DNA of 64,000 nucleotides. It comes from Bicyclus anynana. Lineage: Eukaryota; Arthropoda; Insecta; Lepidoptera; Nymphalidae. The translations under genes were made by a program, and so were the position numbers. How positions within the stretch are numbered: the first letter of the stretch is position 1; the number at the start of each line of letters is the position of its first letter. Where the stretch lies: assembly GCF_947172395.1 (NCBI RefSeq), contig NC_069106.1, positions 2,790,001-2,854,000 on the forward strand, given 5' to 3'. The notes under the pieces were generated by a model. The model was not told the origin of the DNA. It searched no databases and saw nothing but the letters and a program-made list of their open reading frames with translations. Of the stretch, positions 22,400-33,039 are shown piece by piece.

Positions 22400-22530
22400 A
22401 GATGCTGCGTACTCAACACTGAATACGGAACTAGCTACGATTCGCGGTTTCGTTCGTGAACCGGTTCGAACTGGTCGCGGATTGAATAACTTGGAGTATT
22501 ATGATTGGTGCAAATTTACGGTAGGGTTGT
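22400..22530. promoter_or_regulatory. GC-richer patch with a Grainyhead core
   Basis: An exact AACCGGTT stands at 22,459-22,466, followed by a related GAACTGGTC. The surrounding ~100 bp (GATTCGCGGTTTCGTTCG) is not repetitive elsewhere in the window. Confidence 0.25.
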
Positions 22531-22559
22531 TATACCTGTTAGGGTCATCATCATCATCA

Positions 22560-22975
22560 TTATAAGCCATATAACAGTCCCCTACCAGCGGCGTGCATAA
22601 GGTTTTTAACTAGGGTATGCATTATAAAGTAAAAATTGGAAAATTCCTTGTCCAATGTATTCTGTGGTCCAACATAGGTTTGTATTGAGTCCTTAGGGTA
22701 GGCAGTGCTCTTTTATATCAATGAAGTGCTCGTCACTGCCCCCTACTGGGCCAAGCCTCCCTCCTCATAGGACAAAGGATATGGAGCTTAGACCCACCAC
22801 GCTGCTTAATGCGGGTGAAGTCTTATATCAGCCCACTGACCATCCAATAAATTCACGTGCCTGCAGCTAAAAGCAGGACATCCGATAAAACTGATCGTTG
22901 ACAGTTCGTTTCACTCTTGAAGGTTTGCCGCGATTCACGATAATAGTAAGTATAATGAACGTCCTAAGGCAACTG
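22560..22975. mobile_element. Degenerate tRNA-headed repeat remnants
   Basis: Segments such as ATGGAGCTTAGACCCACCAC at about 22,780-22,805 match 56,555-56,585. The GTGCCTGCAGCTAAAAGCAG to GATAAAACTGATCG part (22,856-22,910) resembles an arm of the foldback at 52,992. Confidence 0.5.
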
Positions 22976-23689
22976 TCACCATGCTAACTGAAAAAACACT
23001 TTACTAATTTACATACAATTTAAAAAAAACTGTCATCATCCCTATTTTATTAAAATGTACCAAAAATGTGAGAGGATGAATTCAAAATGCGCTAATACCA
23101 ACTAAAATGGGTGGCACAAGGTTGCATATTTAGTCAAATTTAAAATTTAAATGTGCTCACTCCGCTATCGGCTATTGTTCGGTCAGCAAGTGGGTTAGTA
23201 ATTAGAATGACAGTGAATTCACCACAGATACCTACTCACCTGATTTAGTTTAGTTTAAGTTGATATGCTATTAAAAATGCCAATGCTTTTAACAGGATAA
23301 GTGATTACAAAAATAAGAAAACTAATGTAGAACAAAGGTTATGATTCACAACATTTGTCAGGACAACTTAATTAATAAATCAAACTGTAACCAAAATAAC
23401 ACCCTAGAATGGCAGAGTGAGTCACGCACTTGTGAACGATGTGTGTAGGGTTAAAGGTACCTTTGACTGTTAACCCATAAAGAATTACACAACAAGAGAT
23501 GTTGACGGCTTGAACGCAATGAGCACACTGAAACCGTCCGTACCGCAAGTCGTTGCAACGCGGCGATAACATTGCCGTCTTTAGCACGTTTGTTGCAGCA
23601 CTGATTTTTCTGTATTTCCTCTGGTGCATTACGAGGTTTTTTGACCTCATAATAAAAAATGTGGTGTGGTAGCTTCTTCAATAGTTACG

Positions 23690-23703
23690 AGGTCAATTGA
23701 CCT
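23690..23703. promoter_or_regulatory. Perfect AGGTCA palindrome (IR-2), candidate ecdysone element
   Basis: AGGTCA-AT-TGACCT, a 14-bp perfect palindrome of nuclear-receptor half-sites with a 2-bp spacer. A weaker version, AGGTTTTTTGACCT, lies about 60 bp upstream (about 23,634-23,647). The classic EcR/USP site has a 1-bp spacer, so this is a variant. It lies just outside the X2 repeat that begins near 23,727. Confidence 0.35.
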
Positions 23704-23726
23704 TGTGCCGCAGCGAACGTGTTAAC

Positions 23727-23985
23727 CTTCCCTGCTCGACATGTACTCCATGCCCACACTAAACAATTTATGATAAATAATAATTATAACACAAAACATT
23801 ATTGCACAAAATCACTAAGTAACGCGACTGGTAGCGTGACGGTGTCTACGCTGTCTAACAAACAACTGAGCTCAAGTCATCAACTACTCTCTTATTTATA
23901 CCAACACTAATACCACCTTATCCACAATAATATAAATAATGACTGTTAATACCCCCTGTAATCGAGGAACTTATAACGTAAGGTT
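23727..23985 (+). repeat. Dispersed repeat X2, copy 2
   Basis: Matches 17,490-17,870 through GACATGT-CTCC, CCCACACTAAACAA, ACAAAACATTATTGCACAAA and the ATCGAGGAACTTATAACGTA end. It directly precedes the satellite array. Confidence 0.7.
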
Positions 23986-24059
23986 TGGAAGTAAGTTATT
24001 TTCGCTTATTTACTAAGGAAATACCATCTAAGTGAAGCATTATAAATCTCCCACGCATT

Positions 24060-26394
24060 TATGTAGTTTAATGCTCGGTAAAAATTAAAACGAACACTAA
24101 ATAATAATAAAATTCAGTTTCAACGTCATCCCTGTCATAGGACGTAACACAAACGGGTGTAACAGCGCGAAAAAAATCTCAATAGACCATTAAATAAGAA
24201 AGAATAACGATTTATGGATAATACTTGTACTAAATACACTATATACCTTGTAACACATAGTTAACGATACGGGAATTCAGTTTGCAAACATTTCAACGTC
24301 CGTTCAAGCGCAGTCCCCGTCATATAACGTCATAGAAACGGATGTAACGGCACGAAAAGTATCTCAATACACCATTAACTAAGAAAGAAAACGATTTACG
24401 GCTTATTTTATTTGTCTATACCTAGTTATACATGGTTAACAATACGTGAATTCAGTTTACATATATTTCAGCGTCAATTTCAGCGTGGTCCCCGTCATAT
24501 AACGTTACAGAAATGGTTGTAATGACACGAAAAACGGCTCAAATGAGCATTGAACAACTAAGGATAAAGACTTAAGGCTGATTTCTTGAACAACTACGGA
24601 TAAAGTTAAAAAAAACTTAAGGCTGATATTTGTTCTAAATACACCTAGTTACACACGGTTAACATTGCGTGAATTCAGTTTGCAGACATTTCAGAGTCAG
24701 TTTCAGCGCGGTATATGACTGGGACGGTATATATCAAATGTAATGGCATGAATAACGGCTCAAAAGAGCATTGAAGAACCAAGAAAAATATAAAGACATA
24801 TGGCTGATAATCGTTCTAAATACACACGTTGCATGAATTCAGTTTGCAGACATTTCAGCGTCAGTTTCAGCGTGGTTCTCGTCATATAACGTCACAGAAA
24901 CGGATGCGACGGTACGAAAAGCAGCTCAATAGAGCAATCAACAATTAAGGACTTAAAGCTGATATTTGTTCTAAATACACCTAGATACACATGGTTAACA
25001 TTGCGTGAATTCAGTTTGCAAACATTTCAGCGTCGGTTTCAGCGCGGTCCCCGTCATATAACGTCATCCAAACGAATGTAATGGCACGAATAGCGGCTCA
25101 ATAGAGCGTTGAACAACTAAGGATAAAGACTTAAGGCTGATTTCGTTCTAAATACACCTAGTTACACACGGTAAGCGTTGCGTGAATTCAGTTTGCAGAC
25201 ATTTCAGCGTCAGTTTCAGCGCGGTCCCCGTCATATAACGTCACCCAAACAAATGTAATGGCACGAATAGCGGCTCAATAGAGCATTCAACAACTAAGGA
25301 TAAAGACTTAAGGCTGATATTTGTTCTAAATATACTATAGTACACCTAGTTACATTCGGTGACCATTGCGTGGATGCAGTTTGCAAACATTTCCGCGTCA
25401 GTTTTGGCGCGGTCCCCGTCATATAACGTCACCCAAACAAATACAATGTCACATAAAGCGACTCAATAGAACATTCAACAACTAAGGATAAAGACTTAAG
25501 GCTGATATTTGTTCTAAATACGAGTACACCTAGTTACACACGGTTAACATTGCGTGAATTCAGTTTGCAAACATTTCAGAGTCAGTTTCAGCGCGGTCCC
25601 CGTCATATAACGTCACCCAAATGAATGTAATGGCACGAATAGCGGCTCAATAGAGCATTCAACAACTAAGGATAAAGACTTTACTCTGATATTTGTTCTA
25701 AATACACACGGTTAACGATAAAATAATTCAGTTTGCAAACATTTCAGCGCGGTCCCCGTTATATAACGTCACCCAAACAAATATAATGGCACGTAAAGCG
25801 GCTCAATAGAGCATTCAACAATTAAATACACCTAGTTACAGACGGTTAAAAGGATAAAGACTTAACTCTGATATTTGTTCTAAATACACACGGTTAACAT
25901 TGCGTGAATTCAGTTTGCAGACATTTCAGCGTCAGTTTCAGCGCGGTCCCCGTCATATAACGTCACCCAAACAAATATAATGGCACATAAAGCGGCTCAA
26001 TAGAGCATTCAACAATTAAATACACCTAGTTACAGACGGTTAAAAGGATAAAGACTTAACTCTGATATTTGTTCTAAATACACATGGTTAACATATGGTG
26101 AATTCAGTTTGCGAACATTTCCGCGTCAGTTTCAGCGCGGTCCCCGTCATATAACGTCACAGAAACGGATGCGACGGCACGAAAAGCGGCTCAATAGAGC
26201 ATTCAACAATTAAATACACCTAGTTACAGACGGTTAAAAGGATAAAGACTTAACTCTGATATTTGTTCTAAATACACACGGTTAACATTGCGTGAATTCA
26301 GTTTGCGAATATTTCAGAGTCAGTTTCAGCGCGGTCCCCGTCATATAACGTCACAGAAACGGATGCGACGGCACGAAAAGCGGCTCAATAGAGC
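24060..26394 (+). repeat. Satellite array, ~180-bp unit, about 13 copies
   Basis: The landmark GAATTCAGTTTGCAAACATT recurs at about 24,273, 24,448, 24,671, 24,835, 25,007, 25,184, 25,372, 25,556, 25,726, 25,906, 26,100 and 26,294, with one decayed unit before (from about 24,110). Units are 165-223 bp. Each carries GCGCGGTCCCCGTCATATAA then CGTCAC, AGCGGCTCAATAGAGCATT and GATATTTGTTCTAAATACAC. Units in the middle and at the 3' end are most alike; the first two are the most diverged. The array is inside the E93 intron. Frames opening in it are not genes. Confidence 0.95.
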
Positions 26395-26520
26395 ATCGAC
26401 GGGCCGCGGCGGGCGACAAAGCGCCCGTGATGTTATTGTGCCGTCTTCAAGGAGCATTGAAATTATTTGATACAGCTTCTCGCATTGTCGAGACTAACAG
26501 ACAGTTTGTTGTTGAACACT
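26395..26520. promoter_or_regulatory. GC-rich unique block at the satellite edge
   Basis: Immediately after the last satellite unit the sequence changes to CGACGGGCCGCGGCGGGCGA and then ACAAAGCGCCCG, ATTGTG and CATTGTC. The ACAAAG/ATTGT motifs resemble Sox/HMG cores. It could be a conserved element or simply ancestral unique DNA; it does not read as an exon. Confidence 0.2.
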
Positions 26521-27104
26521 CCGATAGGTAGCCTAGATTTAAATGGGGTTTCGTATATATGTTTTCTGTGGTTTCGTTTTGAATTTCACTTGTATGTTTT
26601 TGGGTTGATACTCGATGGGACGAATACGGTATTACTTGTACGTCGTTTTTAGAAATATATACCTATATCTCAGCTTGATAATAGTAAGGCTTTTATAGAT
26701 AAGGCTATAAAGTGTTTACTAGCTGGGTTGGGGTAGCTTACGAAACGTCCCCGTGGCTCAGTCATCAGGCGACGAGTTGGAACAACCATGGGGGTTTTAG
26801 ACCTCCCCGTGGCGAGAAAGAATCCCTGAGGATTTTTCCAGTTTCCACCAGAAACAATGAACCTTGTATTATTACCTTGTATAATTCGTACTTAGGTACA
26901 GTTCTACGAACAAAAATTATAACATACTTACGATTCCTACCTACTAAACAGCGTTAGAAATACTTAATTAATTTGAATCTGTATTTATATGATGTAGTGT
27001 AGATATGCTACATAATTATATAAAAAATATTGCATTCGGCCATTTCAATGGCACGTTAAAGGATATGAGACTAATATTATTTACGACATATTGAATAACT
27101 AGAG

Positions 27105-27350
27105 AACGCCCGCGACTTCGTCCGCCTCTAGACCTCTTCAATCCAGCCCTTACAGTAGTATCGCTGTAAAAATGGAGTAACTACTCTCGTTTTCCCTACA
27201 TTTCCCTTCTCTGCTCCTATTGATCGTAGCGTGATGAAAGGTATACTATAACCTGCCCAGGAGTATGAGGAATAATTGTACCAAGTTTCGTTAAAATCTG
27301 TCGAGTAGTTTTTGTTTCTATAACGAACACAGACAGACAAAAATTTTACT
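27105..27350 (-). repeat. Dispersed repeat, reverse orientation
   Basis: Begins GAGAACGCCCGCGACTTCGT and ends near CAGACAGACAAAAATTTT. It shares its end with the 7,740 family but has a different body. The minus-strand 70-codon frame lies inside it. Confidence 0.5.
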
Positions 27351-27599
27351 AATTACATTTTTGGCATCGGATGATTAATGATCGATACTGATGCCAAAAA
27401 TGCCTAATAGTTATTTTGGAAATATATTTCATGTACAGAATTGACCTCTCTACAGAGTCATTATACCTAAATATAGATTTAAAATAATTTAAAACCACGC
27501 AGCGTCAGCTTATTTAAACTAAAAATGTAAACCAAAAACAATATAATATACTTGTACAAATACTTTTCGAATTTTCGATTAAAATTCTCTACTATTAAA

Positions 27600-27835
27600 A
27601 AAAATGTGTGCTCGTTTCGATTATAATTCGCGATTGAGTCGGCGACACGAATTCATCTCCGCACGAGATGAAATATAAAGATTGTCGGCGCAGCATCCGC
27701 TTCGTGGGGCCGAGATGTGCCGAGGTGACGACAGGCACGGTAGGAAATCGTACAGGTGCGGCGTAGACAAACGTTTCGTGACCTATATTATAATGTTGGC
27801 AGTACAGTCTTCTATCGGAAGACGGTTTTATCTAT
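27600..27835. promoter_or_regulatory. Possible conserved non-coding block
   Basis: Unique, GC-richer DNA with CGCACGAGATGAAATATAAA, GGCGCAGCATCCGCTTCG and GGTGCGGCGTAGACAAACG. No open frame extends through it. It stands out from repeats on both sides. Confidence 0.25.
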
Positions 27836-27844
27836 ACTTATACT

Positions 27845-28140
27845 AAACTAGCTGACGCCGCGTGGTTTCACTCGCGTGGTTCCCTTTCCTGTAGGAATAC
27901 GAGGATAATATGAAGCCTATAGCCTTCCTCGATAAATGGGCTATCTAACACTGAAACAATTTTTCAAATCGGACCAGTACTTCCTGAGATGAGCGCGTTT
28001 AAACAAACAAACTCTTTAGCTTTATAATATTAGTATAGTCTATACTAATATTTTTTATTTAGCTCTTATATATATATTATTCCTATACTCCTACGGGTAC
28101 GGGAACCACGCGGGTGAAACCGCGCGACGTCAGCTAGTTA
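27845..28140. repeat. Two facing copies of dispersed repeat R3
   Basis: A plus copy (27,845-28,035, CTAGCTGACGCCGCGTGG to TATAATATTAGTATAG) is followed by a short minus copy ending GAAACCGCGCGACGTCAGCT at about 28,137. The two are tail to tail. Confidence 0.75.
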
Positions 28141-28481
28141 TCAATAATTTCTCGATTTCCTAACTCAACCTCGCGTCAGCTCACACTTCCTGCCAGCTCT
28201 AACAATGGGACAGTTTTTTGTTCTCACACGCGGCACAATGACTCAAAAACCGCTTAACTTTAAATTATTCCGCGGATTATACATAGATTTATTCTAGACC
28301 AACCGTTTCCTAGACATTTAATGACTAATTAAATAGCAGGAAAATAAATATTATTGTACCTACCTATCTATTGTTTTAGCAGAAAATTTAAATTACCAAT
28401 AAAATACCTATTATATTATGATCAACAACAAAAAAGTACTTAAATAAAAAAACATTTATTAACCTTTCAAGACTCTGACAC

Positions 28482-28750
28482 TATTCTAAAGCCTTACTGG
28501 ATGTGTATTGTTTGCCAACAAAAAAAATTAGAAATGAAGGTAGAAAATTCATCATTTCACTCATCATTATATTACTTTTTTTATAAAATGTTGTTTAAAA
28601 TATATTAACTACTTTAAATATCTAATTGCTGTAAGCGCATGAGATCAATTTATTTACATTAATTTATGAACAAGTTAATTATAAATTATTATTAGGTGTG
28701 AAATGACTAGAAATTTGTAGTACCCTAATTTTAAATGTATTTGTTGCAAA
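28482..28750. mobile_element. Decayed second copy of the TA-flanked MITE
   Basis: Left end TTCTAAAGCCTTACT and AAATTAGAAATGAAGGTAGA match the 16,302 element; the right end (GTAGTACCCTAATTTTAAAT) is cut short where a SINE-1 begins at about 28,751. Confidence 0.6.
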
Positions 28751-28897
28751 ACGGTTGGTAGGATGGTAACTAACCACGGCCGAAGCCTCCCACCAGCCAA
28801 ACCAATTAAGATAACCACAATCGGACCAGCCGGGGATCGAACCCAGGACCTCCATCTTGTAAATCCACCGCGCATTCCACTGCGCCACGGAGACCGT
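28751..28897 (-). mobile_element. SINE-1, 5' half
   Basis: Reverse copy with the tRNA-like head at its right end (CCGGGGATCGAACCCAGGAC, then CACTGCGCCACGGAG) and body to GGTAGGATGGTAAC. It truncates the MITE to its left. Confidence 0.8.
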
Positions 28898-29204
28898 CAA
28901 ACGTCAAAAAAATTCTGATAACTTTTTGCGGTGATTTTGTAGGTAACATATCTATAGTTTCAAATAATCATTGGTAGCAGTAATAATCGTCACTAGTTCG
29001 AGCCTCGCAGACTGAGCTCATTATCACGATCTCTCACACTAGCAAGGTATCGAGTGAACGCACGCACGGCTTCATAACTTCGATTCGCTTGGAACTCTGG
29101 AAGTTTCCAGCTCATGTTATGAGCTTAACACCTTTTTGAATTTCGCAAACGACAAACACTTACTTTGACTATGATCTAGTAGTTTCTGTCATAAATAACA
29201 GAAA

Positions 29205-29575
29205 TTTTTTTTTTTTTATTCTCTAGTTAGCCCTTGACTACAATCTCACCTGCCTGACGATGCAATCTAAGATAGAAGCGAGCTAACTTATTAGGAGTAG
29301 GATGAAATCCACACTCCTTTCGGTTTCTACACATCGTACAGGAACGCTAAATCCCTTGGCGGTACGTCTTTGTCGGTAGGGTGGTAACAACATCGTACGC
29401 TTAATCGCTTGGCAGTACGTCTTTGTCAGTATGGTGGTAACTAGCCATGGCTGATGCCTCCCACCAGCCAGACCTGGACTAATTAAGAAAACCTCAATCG
29501 GCCCAGCCGGGGATCGAACCCAGGACTTCCGTCTTGTAAATCCACCACGCATACTATTGCACCACGGATGCCGTC
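29205..29575 (-). mobile_element. SINE-1, full length with internal duplication
   Basis: Reverse copy from the 3' tail (CTCTAGTTAGCCCTTGACTA) to the head (GGGGATCGAACCCAGGACTT). The GCTAAATC-CTTGG-GGTACGTC part is present twice (about 29,347-29,385 and 29,398-29,435). Confidence 0.85.
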
Positions 29576-29802
29576 AAAATTTCTTACTTTTGAAAAAAAA
29601 ACAGCCATTTACCTGTCGGGCCACTTGCAGTGTATTTCTGTAGATTAAATTAGCACTCTAAACTCTTATTTAATGCTCAAAAAGGGACAATGAGATAAAA
29701 AAAATCATTCCCACATTCCCATGTATGGGAGGAGGTCACACGGACCCTAAAAATATGTTTCATGATTTTATTTAACGACTTTGTTCACATTTTTTATGTA
29801 TA

Positions 29803-30125
29803 TCATCATCATCATCATTATCCACCCATATTCGTTCGGCACACTCTTCAGCTCGAGTCTCCTCTCAGAATGACAGGAGTTCGGCCAATAGTCCACCACG
29901 CTGGCCCAATGCGGATTGGCAGACTTCACACACGCAGATAATTAAGATAATTCTCTGGTATGCAGGTTTCCTCACGATGTTTTTCCTTCACAGTTTGAGA
30001 CACGTGATATTTCATTTCTTAAAAAGCACACAACTGAAACGTTGGAGGGCATGCCCCGGATCGGATTCGAACTTACACCCACCCGCATCGAAAGCAGAGA
30101 TCATATCCACTAGGCTATCATGGCT
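29803..30125 (-). mobile_element. SINE-2, near full length
   Basis: Reverse copy from the (ATC)n tail through GAGTCTCCTCTCAGAATGAC to CCACTAGGCTATCATGGCTC. It contains CACGTG at about 30,001. Confidence 0.85.
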
Positions 30126-30342
30126 CTCTAGATGGATTGGACTAAAACAGAGTTTCTCAAACTTTCGGCTCCACTAAAATTTGCAAGTGACAACGAACCC
30201 CTTACTAATTACTGAAAACAAAGAAAAAAATAAATTTAAGTGTTGAAGAAATTAAGAGTTTTATTTTAATAAAAGGTAACACATAAAATACCAAAAGAAA
30301 TGTCTTAATGTGATGGGTGTTCTTGTTTCTTGTCGCAAATGT

Positions 30343-30672
30343 TTTTTTTTTTTATTATTCTTTACAAGTTAGCCTTTGACTACAATCCCACCTGATGGTA
30401 AGTGATGATGCAGTCTAAGATGGAAGCGGGCTAACTTGTTAGGAGGAGGATGAAAATCCACACCCCTTTCGGTTTCTATACGGCATCGTACCGGAACGCT
30501 AAATCGCTTGGCGGTACGTCTTTGCCGGTAGGGTGGTAACTAGCCACGGCTAAAGCCTCCCACCAGCCAGACCTGGACAAATTAAAATCTCAGTCTGCCC
30601 AGCCGGGGATCGAACCCAGGACCTCCGTCTTGTAAATCCACCGCGCATACCACTGCGCCACGGAGGTCGTCA
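30343..30672 (-). mobile_element. SINE-1, full length
   Basis: Complete reverse copy, from TTACAAGTTAGCCTTTGACT to CACTGCGCCACGGAGG. It ends about 200 bp before E93 exon C. Confidence 0.9.
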
Positions 30673-30875
30673 AAATCAATGTTAGGAGTAATTTTGGACA
30701 ATTTTAATCTTAATTCTGACTCGGTATCAGTTATCAAGCCACCTTTACGTAAATTTTGTCGCAAACCCCCTACCGTCAAATGGCGAACCCCTAGGGGTTC
30801 ACATACCTTTGAGAAACCCTGCCCTAAACAATTGCTTAAATATCTTATAGGCTAATCCAGGATGTATTCATTCAG

Positions 30876-31013
30876 CAGGCTATCCGAGAGCGACAAGGCG
30901 CCGGCCCCCAGCTCGCCGCCGGCCGCAGAACAGCCGCTGGACCTCAGCGCCAAGTCCACGTCCAGCACCAGCGGCACCCCGCCCCCTGACCTCAAGAACC
31001 TCGAGAACAATAG
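30876..31013 (+). CDS. E93: E93 coding exon C (CtBP-binding motif)
   Basis: 138-bp exon taking one base to complete the codon begun in exon B and leaving two: acceptor ATTCATTCAG before 30,876, donor AATAG|GTAACA after 31,013. It reads RLSESDKAP, then a Pro/Ala/Ser stretch, then EQPLDLSAKSTSS and PPPDLKNLENN. PLDLS is the PxDLS motif that recruits the co-repressor CtBP, a known feature of E93/Mblk-1 and the related vertebrate LCOR proteins. The acceptor is again a tandem CAGCAG; use of the second (start at 30,879) would change Ser-Arg to Arg. GC content is far above the intron. It joins exons B and D in frame. Confidence 0.9.
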
Positions 31014-31417
31014 GTAACACTCTTTATTTATTTATTTAGAAAGGAAAACTCACAGCTAAATACAAAGTAACAACATGGAAAACAGATTATAGCCAATTAC
31101 AAGTTTTCGCAAATAAATTTTACATATTAGATAGCAAGCTCGAAAGGAAAACATTCTTTAATAAAACATAATCCAATATAAAAAAAGAGATAATGATAGT
31201 AATAATAGAGATAAATTAATGGAAAAGTTGAAAGAGAATTTATATAAATATTTACCTTCTATCTATCCAGGGGCATAGCTACCGCCGTATCAGTCATATC
31301 AATGATACGGGGCCTCGGACTACAGGCCCTTACGTGTGATAGCAAATATTAGTAAAATGTAGGAATACCGCACTATTTTTTTTTCCTGGTTAAGCGTGCG
31401 CCTTAAAGTTGGAAATA

Positions 31418-31600
31418 TTACTACACAAGCTGACGCAGCGCGGTTTCACCCGCGTGGTTCCCTATAGCCTATACCCTTTCTCGTTAAATGAGCTATCTAA
31501 CACTGAAAGAATTTTTAAAATCGGACCAGTAGTTCCTGAGATTAGCGCGTTCAATCAAACAAACAAACTCTTCAGCTTTATAATATTATATAGATAGGTT
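31418..31600 (+). repeat. Dispersed repeat R3
   Basis: AAGCTGACGCAGCGCGGTTT to TATAATATTATATAGAT, with an internal deletion after CGCGTGGTTCCC. Confidence 0.75.
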
Positions 31601-31901
31601 ATGTCACTGACCATGATATTTCTTTTAAGCAAGCATTTTTGTTTCTTTTGTGGGAAATCTTTTCCCTTAATTTGGGCCCCCGAACTAATTTTGATACAGG
31701 CCCCCTGCAAGGCACGCTACGCCACTGTATCTATCTATATCTATTTAAACTTGTAATAAATCTGTAGAGAAGTCAATTCTTTACATGAAATATATTTCCA
31801 AAATTACTATCAGGGGGTGATTAGATCGATACTGATGCCAAAAATGCAATCAGGATTTTTTTTCTATGTTCGTTATACTGCTTATACCCACTGCAAAGAT
31901 G

Positions 31902-32021
31902 TGGAATGCTCTTCCAGTTTCTGTTTTCCCCACCACCTACAACATGGATATCTTCAAGTCAAGAGTGAATAGGCATCTTCTAGGCAAGCGCGCTCCACCA
32001 CTGCATCATCACTTACCATGA
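31902..32021 (+). mobile_element. Non-LTR retrotransposon C-terminus remnant
   Basis: Uninterrupted frame WNALPVSVFPTTYNMDIFKS, then RVNRHLLGKRAPPLHHHLP and a stop. The W-LP--V--A/T--- FK-R---HLL pattern is the extreme C-terminus of Jockey/CR1/L2-type reverse transcriptase proteins. About 40 codons remain with no frameshift. Confidence 0.7.
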
Positions 32022-32365
32022 CGCGTGATGGCAGCTATGCGCTTGCTTATACAAAAGAAAATTGTTGTCTTCAAATAAGGGAGTGTAGAAACTAGTAGGT
32101 AAAACATAAACTTATCAAACCTTGTGGTAAAAAACCCATTCCAGTTTAAACCACTTTAAACCCAAGGTTGTGAAAAGTGTAAAAAAGCACCTAATCGGAA
32201 TAATGGCGTTCACCCCTACCCCGTCTTACCCCCAGGGGGTCGTATGTTAACCTGACGAAATAAACTACGCGCGGTTCAACCGATGTCACCGATACGGGGG
32301 TAGAAAATTTACATTATTAAGGTCAACTTGTTTGGTGTAATCCATTTAATTGTATCCATATACTT

Positions 32366-32846
32366 ACTTGTGTGCATTTTAAGAAATTAAATATCACGTG
32401 TCTCAAACGGAGAAGGAAAAACATCGTGAGAAAACCTGCAACCAGAGAATTTTCTTATTTCTCTGCGTGTGTGAAGTCTGCCAATCCGCATTGGGTCAGC
32501 GTAGTGGACTATTGGCCTTGACGACACTCAATTGTATAATTATTCATCATCATTCTCAACCCGTATTCGGCTCACTGCTAAGCTCGACTCTCCTCTCAGA
32601 ATAAGAATGGTTAGGCCAAATAGTCCACCACGCTGGCCCAATGCGGTTTGGCAGACTTCACACATGCAGAGAATTAAAAAAATTCTCTGGTATGCAGTTT
32701 TCCTCAGGATGTTTTCCTTCACCGTTTGATACGCGTGATAATAAATTTCCTAAAATGCACATAACTGAAAAATTCCAGACCGAATTCGACCCCACACCCT
32801 CCAGAATCGGAGGCAGAGGTCATATCCACTGGGCTATCACGGCACT
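32366..32846. mobile_element. Two SINE-2 copies tail to tail
   Basis: A plus copy missing its head (32,366-32,535) meets a full minus copy (about 32,540-32,846, ending CCACTGGGCTATCACGGC). Both keep GTGAAGTCTGCCAATCCGCA or its reverse, so the pair can form a long hairpin in intron RNA. Confidence 0.85.
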
Positions 32847-33039
32847 CACTATACTTTTATATTATTAATATAAAGAAGTAAAATTTCTAGTATTTTATGG
32901 GATGATCACTAGATCTACTGAACTGATTTTGAAAATTCTTCTACCACTAAAAAAACACGTTATTTGTGAGAGTCCTAGAGTACGGGAACTACACGGATGA
33001 AACCGCGGGGCGTCTGCTAGTGACAAGATAATCTTTAAG

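Larger units (their letters stand above)
18306..30875 (+). other. E93: E93 intron between exons B and C (12.6 kb)
   Basis: Phase-2 intron, GTGAGT donor and CAG acceptor. Besides the features listed separately it holds mostly AT-rich unique DNA. At about 19,618-19,634 a CAGCGCCACCTACTG motif resembles the CTCF core. No gene nested inside is seen; open frames at 20,520, 21,480, 23,372 and 26,288 fall in repeats or show no domain. Confidence 0.75.

Noticed and set aside
24060..26394. CRISPR-like repeat array
   Set aside because: Units are ~180 bp without short direct repeats and unique spacers, and the genome is clearly eukaryotic; it is a satellite.
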